Positions 57,342 through 64,000 of a stretch of 64,000 nt of DNA are shown here, in pieces. The stretch is from Ctenosaura bakeri. Taxonomy: Eukaryota; Chordata; Lepidosauria; Squamata; Iguanidae. Within the stretch, counting starts at the first letter, position 1, and every line of letters starts with the position of its first letter. The notes under the pieces are model-generated. The model was not told where the DNA came from. It did no database searches and saw only the letters and a program-made list of their open reading frames with translations. The DNA is taken from the NCBI GenBank assembly GCA_948474755.1, contig CAOLHI010000414.1, forward strand, positions 558,001-622,000. The letters run 5' to 3'. The position numbers and the translations under genes are program-made.

Positions 57342-57528
57342 ATACAAGTGGATGGGAACATGGGAGATCCAAGTTCAAGCCATTAAACTCATCGGGTGAC
57401 TTTGGGCTACTCCCTTTCTCTCAGCAAGACCTCCCTCCTAGGGTTGTACTGAAGATAAAATGAGAAGACAGACAGACACATATGCCACTATGAGTACCGT
57501 GTAGCAGAGGCAGGATGTAAACATAAAT
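57342..57528 (+). mobile_element. MIR/CORE-like tRNA-headed SINE
   Basis: gatccaagttcaagcc (B box), cgggtgactttgggctactc, ggttgtactgaagataaaat. Old and diverged. Confidence 0.6.
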
Positions 57529-57549
57529 GAACTTATTTCCCAAGATCTG

Positions 57550-58600
57550 AAAATACAATACAGGCTTCCTCCGCTTATCTGAGAGCTTAGAGACCAGGGC
57601 ATTGTTAGAAAATGGAATTGGTGAAAAGCAGAGTGCATGTAATGTACTGTAAGGAGCAGGAGGCTCACTTGGGACTGACTATGTTTACGTTGCTTGCAAA
57701 ATCTCTCAGCCAGTTTAGTGCCTTCACCCTGAGCCTGGTTTGCATGCAGCACATCCAGGGGAGTGGTTCCAAGCAAACCACTGTAGACAAGAAGAACTAA
57801 TGAAAGAGCAGAACCTCCACTGAATTAATGGAACTCATCCTTAATTTGGAAACACGAAAAGAGAGAGTTGTTAAATAACAGGGTGTCAAAAGGTGAGGAG
57901 CTTCCTGTAAATTACTGGAAGATTGAACGATTTGATTAGGACTGCATTTCTTATTGACAGAATTGTAACTGCCAAAATAAATGGTATCTTGACATGTAGG
58001 CCCCGCTTATCTAAACGTCAGTACACAACAACAGACAAGATTATAAGGAAACTAAAACCCTCTCACAGGTACAGTGAGAGGCTATGAAAAAAAGAGTAAG
58101 AAATGGTATACAAGAGACAGTTCTAGAAACAGAGATATATAAAATCATTACCATTCTAGAATAGAAGATTCATTTTACTGTTTAGTTATTGAAATATTGG
58201 AGTCTAAATAAAGGTTGTGATTAAAATAATATAGGATCCCTTGGGGGGGGCTACTGTCACTGAGCATATAGCAATGGCTAGCGTAATAAGAAAGGGCTGA
58301 AGTACGGATAGTGTGAATGCATGAAATGCAAGTACATAACAACGGTCATGTACTACTATTTCTTGTCCCCTAAATACTACAGTGCTAGAAGACGGAGGCA
58401 ACTGATTGACAATGGAATATATGCAAATACTGCACATTTCCTTACAGGTTTCTGGAAATACCCACACGCAGATGGCATACTAGAGAGACGGGGACAGGAA
58501 CATCAGAGGCTGCCAGGGCTTCAACTGGGAACCTTAGCCTCAGAGTGCAACTATCCTATGAGATAAGCTGACAAAGCTACAGGTTAGAGCATTTTCTGGC
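57550..58600. other. Intron-like DNA with two Tigger-like ends in the same orientation
   Basis: caggcttcctccgcttatct (57,553) and gtaggccccgcttatctaaa (57,993) look like the same transposon terminus repeated in direct orientation. The ankyrin-like candidate lies between them. Nothing else recognised. Confidence 0.4.
57669..57780 (-). CDS. Candidate exon encoding an ankyrin-like repeat
   Basis: On the minus strand a good acceptor (TTCTTCTTGTCTACAG) precedes 112 nt ending at a possible donor GTGAGC. One base plus 37 codons read GLLGTTPLDVLHANQAQGEG, then TKLAERFCKQRKHSQSQ. The G-T-T-P-L-D-V-L and following amphipathic stretch fit the ankyrin pattern GxTPLxxA. I cannot name the gene. Against it: only about one repeat, no mammalian ankyrin gene known to me inside TNIK, and nearby sequence resembling the end of a Tigger-type DNA element (about 57,553). 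It could be a nested gene, an old pseudogene or chance. Confidence 0.38.
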
Positions 58601-58606
58601 AACTGG

Positions 58607-58792
58607 ATGGTGCTTGGCCATGGAAACCCGCTGGGTGGTCTTGGTCAAAAGTCACACTCTCTCAGCCTCAGAGAAAGGCAGCAGCAAACCCTCTCTGAAC
58701 AAATCTTGCCAAGAAAACCTCATGATATGTTCGCCTTAGGGCGCCATAAATTGGAAACAACTTGAAGATATACAACAAACAAACAAACAAAG
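58607..58792 (+). mobile_element. tRNA-headed SINE with BovB-type tail, 5' truncated
   Basis: gccatggaaacccgctgggt, gtcacactctctcagcctca, aaatcttgccaagaaaacct, gcgccataaattggaaacaa, cttgaagatatacaacaaac and (CAAA)n. Confidence 0.87.
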
Positions 58793-58794
58793 CA

Positions 58795-59660
58795 TGTTTA
58801 GGGTTTGGAGTGCCTCTGCCCAATTGGCAAGCTACTGGCTTGCCTCAACAGGAGATGATTGGACTTCCTGCTCAACCCTCCCACTTGTAGCTTATTTTGC
58901 CTTGCTTTATTTCATGGTTCCACCATCAGATTTTACATCCCTCCATGACCTCAACCCCTTTGGTTCTTTCTGCTAGCTTGAAAATCTCCAGTTTTTATCT
59001 CCTGGCTCCTACCTGATGGTTGCCCGAGATTCAAGCAAGGCAACTGATTGGCAGCAGTATTCAAAATGGCCAGCGCTGCTTATAACAAGTTATCCAGAAG
59101 AAAGAAAATTATAGAATTATTAGCGTATTTACCTGGTGTTGCCCAGGATTTTATTTTCTCATAGGTAATTCTTGTTAGAAAAACCTTAGCACTTACCTTA
59201 CCTTACTTTAGGAATTAGAAGCGGTTGAAATACACAGATTTGAGATCCTGTGTGTCCAGTACATGTTACTTTTCCTCATATTCCCCAATCCAATCTGTAT
59301 TCAGAGTTATTAACACGCAAAGGTTGGGTTTCTGAGCAATATACTGCCTTCCTTCTTCTTGCTGCTAGGCCTTGTCTCCATAGCAACCGGCCTAAGGCCC
59401 AAGAGCTCTCTCCCTAAAAGGCCAAGCCCAAGATTCCATAGAATCTTCACAGCCAGCCACTCATATGAGGTCTGCACCTGCCTGACACAGACAGACAAGA
59501 TCACTCATAAACTTTGATTTTTATATAGTAGATCTACACTTTACAGTGACAAACGTAAGCTGTTCTATGCATTGCCCCTTGACCTAAACTCAGGAAGACC
59601 ATTGCATTGTCTCTTTTGCAAGGGCAATTTAGATTTTTCTGTTTCAATGGATTATTTCTC
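58795..59660. other. Unassigned intron-like DNA
   Basis: No exon or repeat recognised. Confidence 0.45.
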
Positions 59661-59662
59661 TT

Positions 59663-59915
59663 TGTAGCCCTGGTGGCGCAGTGGTTAAATGCCAGTACTG
59701 CAAGCCACAAGGTTGTGAGTTCGATCCTGCCGGGCTCCAAGGTTGATTCAGCTTTCCATCCTTCTGCAGGTCAGTAAAATGAGTACTCAGCTTGTTGGGG
59801 GCATGTATAGAAAAATGCATCGAAATACATGCTATTTGTAAGTTGTTTGCCACCTCGATCCATATGGAGAGGCGGGATAGAAATAAATAATAAATAAATA
59901 AAATAAAATAGCTCT
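59663..59915 (+). mobile_element. tRNA-headed SINE with L2-like tail, full length
   Basis: Forward copy: tagccctggtggcgcagtgg then ttaaatgc (A box), gttgtgagttcgatcctgcc (B box), ggtcagtaaaatgagtactc, gttgggggcatgtatag, and the tail cacctcgatccatatggaga, ggcgggatagaaataaa. Matches 6,518-6,770. Confidence 0.88.
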
Positions 59916-59924
59916 GATGTGCCT

Positions 59925-60142
59925 TCAAATCAGCTCCAATTTATGGCAACCCTTATCACAGGGTTTTCTTGGCAAGATTTACTCAGAGGAGGTTTGCCAT
60001 TGCCTTCCTGTATGCCTGAGAGCGTATGACTTCCCCAAGGTCACTTGTGGATTTCCACTGCTGGAGAGGGATTTGAACCCTGGTTTCCCAAAGTCCTAAT
60101 CTAACACTCAAACCACTGTATCACATTGGTTCTTGATACCAT
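59925..60142 (-). mobile_element. tRNA-headed SINE with BovB-type tail, full length
   Basis: Reverse copy tail-to-tail with the previous SINE: gatgtgccttcaaatcagct, cacagggttttcttggcaag, gagggatttgaaccctggtt, acactcaaaccactgtatca. Confidence 0.88.
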
Positions 60143-60655
60143 GAGTCTGAAATTGACAATCACCCTCTGTTTCCTTCTCTCTCCACCTGCTTCAGAAAGC
60201 AAATGAAAGACAGTGGGCAAGGCACTGATATCAGAAGTAGTGTTCATCCCTCTAAAAATAAGCTGCAGTCAGTCAGCCCGAAGAAGCAAAGTAAGGTCAG
60301 GCTAGAGCTGAAGAGGAACAGAGTTTTCTCTTACTTGCCAGAAAAAGCTTTGAATTATCACAATCTGTATCTCTGGGGACAGAGCCAGTTTAGTGAATCA
60401 GTACAACAAGCTCTCCCAATATGACGCTTGACAATGTTCAGTGTTTTGGGGAGGAGGGAATGTAAGCAAATTTTCTTGCCTCCTTCTAAGGTAGTGTTTG
60501 TAGTGATACAGATCACAACTGAATTCTTAAAAGTGTAGCAAGTGAAAATAGTCCTGCATTTTTTAATGCATTTCTCCCATTACAGCCCAGTTCATAACAA
60601 AACCAAGCTTCTGGAATATGCTGGAGAAGCAGAGTTGTAGCAGTGTGCTGTTGTA

Positions 60656-60803
60656 CAGTGGCTCCCAACCTTGGATCCTTCACATATTCTTAGACTTCAA
60701 CTAGTCCAAGTCCAACAAGTCCCAGGCAGCATGTCCAACAGTCAGGGATTCTCCAAGTTGTAGTCAAGAACATTTGGGGACTTCAAGGTTGAAAATCACG
60801 GCT
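60656..60803. mobile_element. hAT-like palindromic MITE
   Basis: The ends cagtggctcccaacctt and aaggttgaaaatcac are inverted. The arms carry agacttcaactagtccaag and gattctccaagttgtagtca. This is an abundant amniote MITE type. Confidence 0.65.
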
Positions 60804-60805
60804 AA

Positions 60806-60955
60806 TCTGTTAGTCTAGGATTGAAGAGATCCAGGTTCAAATCTCTACCCATAAAGCATACTGGGTGACCTATTCCTGAAGGTAAGTGACCTTACATGGT
60901 TGTTGTAGGAGTAAAAACAGCTGGAAGAAAACACATACAGTATGTTGAGCTTCTT
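60806..60955 (+). mobile_element. MIR/CORE-like tRNA-headed SINE
   Basis: gatccaggttcaaatctcta (B box), tactgggtgacctattcctg, tggttgttgtaggagtaaaa. Confidence 0.55.
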
Positions 60956-60959
60956 AGAA

Positions 60960-62890
60960 GGACAGTGCAACATAAACGCAATGCTGCTACTGTCAACAGT
61001 TCTGAATGGGCCTGTTAACAATACAATTGTAAATCACTCATTCATCAACCAGTTTCTGTCTCTTACCTCAGCCACTTTTGAGTCATTGCTACAATACTGC
61101 CTTTCCTTGCAAGATAGTTTAAAGGACAGCTATGTTAATACATGCTATGTGTTCTCAACAGGCAACAGCACTCTAAAAATGGTATTCAACGTTTCAGCCC
61201 AAATGGCTGGCTGATCAAAAAGTTTCCCACTATCAACTCTGTTCTCTCATTATAAAACTAGCAATTGCAATATGAGGCCTAATCCTAAAACTGTCATGCA
61301 TATAAATGAACAAACTGAAATGGTGTGGTGAAAACTTCAAACTCATGTCTAAAGGATATATCACAACTTCTGGGGAAAGGTGGTGGTCATGCAAATTTTG
61401 CTGAGACATATTTACATCATGGTACAATATCAGTAAGTTATTATTCACTGTGGAAAAATGACAGGTATAGATATTAACCACAGCATTATTGTTTTTCAGT
61501 TTTCAAGAGAATCAGTCCCTTCATTGTTTGCTTGTTTTTTCCTGACCAGCCTCTTGTTCATGGTCAATGCATTTTCACCCAGAAGAGCACAAAAGTTAAG
61601 AATGACTTGACAGCTAAACAAAAACCTCTGAAGAGCATAACCGAACTGGTGCAAATCCAGCACGGAAGTGCAGAACAGCATTTTTATAAGCTGGTTGCCC
61701 TGTACGGTACATTTGATTGACAATGACATTTTTAAGCTAATGGAGGCACTTGTACCTCTGGGAAAAACAGGCTAAACAGGTGGCCAAAGGGGCTGATAGA
61801 TGAAACCTCCAGGAGAAAATTGCACACCATAAATTCTTACCTTTTTTAAGATACTGTGTTTCAGTCACTTAATATTAGGCAAAAAAACCAAAAACAAAAT
61901 ACAGAGAAATTTCAAGGTCAACAGTGACAAGGCTACCTTTACACTTCACAGTGCCCAGCATTTCTGATATGTTCTGACTCTTACCATACTGAAAAATTTA
62001 ACAAATCAGTTGTAATTTTGCCACAATCCTCATTCATTTTTTGGCAACTGGCAACTCTTTGTCGCCTTTCTTGTTCATGGTTAGCAGCTGGCTTAAAGCT
62101 CAATAGGGATGTTAAGGTTAAAAATTTTAAAATTTTAAATTATTTATTTACCTGTGGCACCAAGTTCAGTAAAATGTCCGCCTATATTGTTCTATATTGC
62201 AGTTATACATTTATATAGTTTTTAATTGCTGAAAATTTTATTGTTGATGAGGCCAATTTTAGAACTAATAAGAGAATGGCGTAAAAGTTTTTTTTTTCAA
62301 GAAAAGAGAAGCTCCTTAAAGTGGTCCCAAAGTCCAATAAATCAATAAAATTAATTAATTAAAATGCCCTTCAATTTTTAAAATGTAGCTATAAAATATT
62401 ATTTATTACACTCTCACAATTACCCCACTTTCCCACCCCATGTCAAGCAATAAAACTCACATACAGAAGTCCAAAAATGTCAACAGTAACTTTGTTATCC
62501 TTCTTCCACTACAATCCCCCACGGATGAACCCAAATAGCCAAGTAAGGATGTTTGTTTTGGTGTTCTAACAGAAATGGCATTGAAGAGTGATTAAACAAG
62601 AGGAAAAAATCCCATCAAAAACTGATGTCTCTCAAAGTGATGAGTAATGCTGAACCCAAATGTGAGAGATGAAGCCAACTTAATCAGATACAAAAGTCTC
62701 TGATAAATGAATCTGCAAAAATGAAACATATCTGTGTTGAGCTTGCAGGTTTCAAAAATGGGTTTCCCCATCCCTGTCTTTAAAATTATGTCATGTGAAA
62801 TCTGCTAACAGTTTTAATTCAAGCTCTACGAGTAATGGCTTGTTGGGAATTCAAAACCATATGAAATAAATACTTGGTACTGGGCCAAAT
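60960..62890. other. Unassigned intron-like DNA
   Basis: Short open frames at 60,942-61,214 (plus) and 61,496-61,729 (minus) have no recognisable domain. Confidence 0.45.
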
Positions 62891-62892
62891 GA

Positions 62893-63080
62893 AAGCAAGT
62901 GTGGTGCAGTTCTTTGAGCATTGAACTTTGACCCTAGAGACCACAGTCTGATTCCCCATTCAGCCACAAAAACCCACTGGGTGACCTTGGGCGCATCAGC
63001 TCACAGAAAACCCCATGTCAGGTTCACCTTTGGGTCACCACAAATTGGAAATGACTTGAAGGCACATGAAAACAACATAT
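62893..63080 (+). mobile_element. tRNA-headed SINE with BovB-type tail
   Basis: Forward copy: gcaagtgtggtgcagttctt, aaacccactgggtgaccttg, gggtcaccacaaattggaaa, tgacttgaaggcacatgaaa. Confidence 0.86.
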
Positions 63081-63084
63081 TGGA

Positions 63085-63312
63085 CCAAATGTGTGTGCAT
63101 GTGAGTATGTCTTTAAGTTGCCTGCCAACGTATGGGGACCCCCATGAATTTCACAGGATTTTTTTGAAAGCAAGAAATGCTCAGAAGTGGTTTGCCATAG
63201 CTGTTCCATGACATATAACCTACAGCATCTATAGTATTCCTTTATGGCCCTCCACCCAAGTACTAACCAAGTCTGACTCTGCTAAGCTTTCAGCATTAGG
63301 TAGGACCTGGTG
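63085..63312 (-). mobile_element. 5S-rRNA-headed SINE with BovB-type tail
   Basis: Reverse copy. The head complement reads cacccaagtactaaccaagt, ctgactctgctaagctttca, gacctggtgccgtta. The body complement is gctcagaagtggtttgccat, with the tail side tctttaagttgcctgccaac. Head-adjacent to a forward tRNA-headed SINE. Confidence 0.83.
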
Positions 63313-63629
63313 CCGTTACGATATCTAGGCCTCAATGGGACAAATGTACACCATGAATACACTTCCTCTGCCTTTGCCTGCCACATTTCCAGTGGTAGGT
63401 ATGGCAGCACCCACTGGTGAGCAGGAGAAGCTAAGATTTCCTTTGAACTTCACAGCATTCCCCTCTCTCGACCTCCAGCGTGGAGGGGGCAGGGGGATGG
63501 ATGGACTGGAAGAATGCTGCCCTTGCAGAATCTTCCTGGCAGCACGGCCAGGGACATCAGCTGAAGTCAGAATGTTCTCCTGTTCCTTTTGTTGCTTCTG
63601 ACAGGAAATAAAGCTTCTGAAAGTTATTT

Positions 63630-63712
63630 TTTGGACTACAGCTCCCAGAATCTCCCAAGCAGTATGCCCAATGGTGGCTGGGGCGTTCTGGGAGTTGTAG
63701 TTCAAAAAATGA
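63630..63712. mobile_element. Palindromic MITE ('ggactacagctcccag')
   Basis: The arms ttttttggactacagctccc and gggagttgtagttcaaaaaa flank a centre with gcccaatggtggctgg. This nearly perfect hairpin is a widespread amniote MITE type. Confidence 0.75.
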
Positions 63713-63759
63713 CTTATTAAACTCTAGTAGGAGATACTTGCTGCCTCCACCCAGCTGGC

Positions 63760-63890
63760 AGTAGAGAATTAAGCTAATGATAATTTTTGGCTTCCTTACC
63801 AAGGCTACGTAAAAAAGAGTAGAGCCCTGACAGGAGAGTCCATCTCTATATTCCACTTCATAGCTCCACACTTTATGCATGCAATTTGTG
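63760..63890 (-). other. Weak ankyrin-like exon candidate
   Basis: Minus-strand GSTLFYVAL directly before the donor-like GTAAGG loosely fits the start of an ankyrin repeat. No convincing acceptor or flanking repeat was seen. It is recorded only because two other ankyrin-like pieces lie downstream on the same strand. Confidence 0.15.
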
Positions 63891-64000
63891 GTTGGACTTC
63901 AATGGGTAACTGGGTTTGCCGGTCTCTCTGAATACAGGATCACTTTGACTTTAGTTTCTAACTTGAGGGATTTGGCCAACTTTACCGTTGGCTAAAATTT

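Noticed and set aside
61496..61729. Possible coding exon on the minus strand
   Set aside because: A reasonable-looking peptide but no family motif and no paired splice sites.

Overview
This is a piece of a vertebrate nuclear genome, most likely a squamate reptile (lizard). The evidence is the repeat mix: CR1, L2-like and BovB/RTE LINE fragments, many tRNA-headed SINEs with a BovB-type tail, 5S-rRNA-headed SINEs, hAT-like MITEs and one long DIRS retrotransposon. Nothing suggests a bacterial, plasmid or viral replicon, and there are no operons or CRISPR arrays. Most open frames in the window are chance frames in AT-rich non-coding DNA or decayed LINE pieces.

Host gene. One convincing host exon lies on the minus strand at 11,322-11,378. 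It is 57 nt, has consensus splice sites, and encodes the ATP-lysine segment of a GCK-IV kinase (TNIK/MAP4K4/MINK1 group). The final glycine points to TNIK. Most of the window is therefore probably intron of a minus-strand TNIK gene. I did not find the flanking kinase exons by eye. Weaker ankyrin-like candidate exons lie on the same strand at about 57.7 kb and 40.1 kb, with a still weaker one at 63.8 kb.

Layout. 0-11 kb: intron with L2, CR1, BovB and SINE copies and a GC-rich MITE. 11.3 kb: kinase exon. 11.5-19 kb: SINEs, a hAT-type element with a probable 8-bp target duplication, and L2 tails. 19,071-25,157: a complete DIRS element on the minus strand (gag, RT/RNase H/methyltransferase-like, tyrosine recombinase, inverted terminal repeats, internal complementary region). 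It sits between an L2 tail and a SINE that itself carries a foldback MITE. 25-64 kb: intron-like DNA with nested SINEs, LINE tails, MITEs and a BovB endonuclease fragment.

How the parts relate. The DIRS element is by far the most gene-dense, GC-rich and CpG-rich part. Its internal complementary region is an exact 58-nt copy of one outer end joined to an exact 38-nt copy of the other, sharing a trinucleotide. This fits the circular-intermediate model of DIRS replication and suggests a recent insertion. Its gag, however, is broken by two apparent frameshifts. The SINEs show two LINE-SINE tail partnerships: BovB with tRNA- and 5S-headed SINEs, and an L2-like LINE with a second tRNA-headed SINE.
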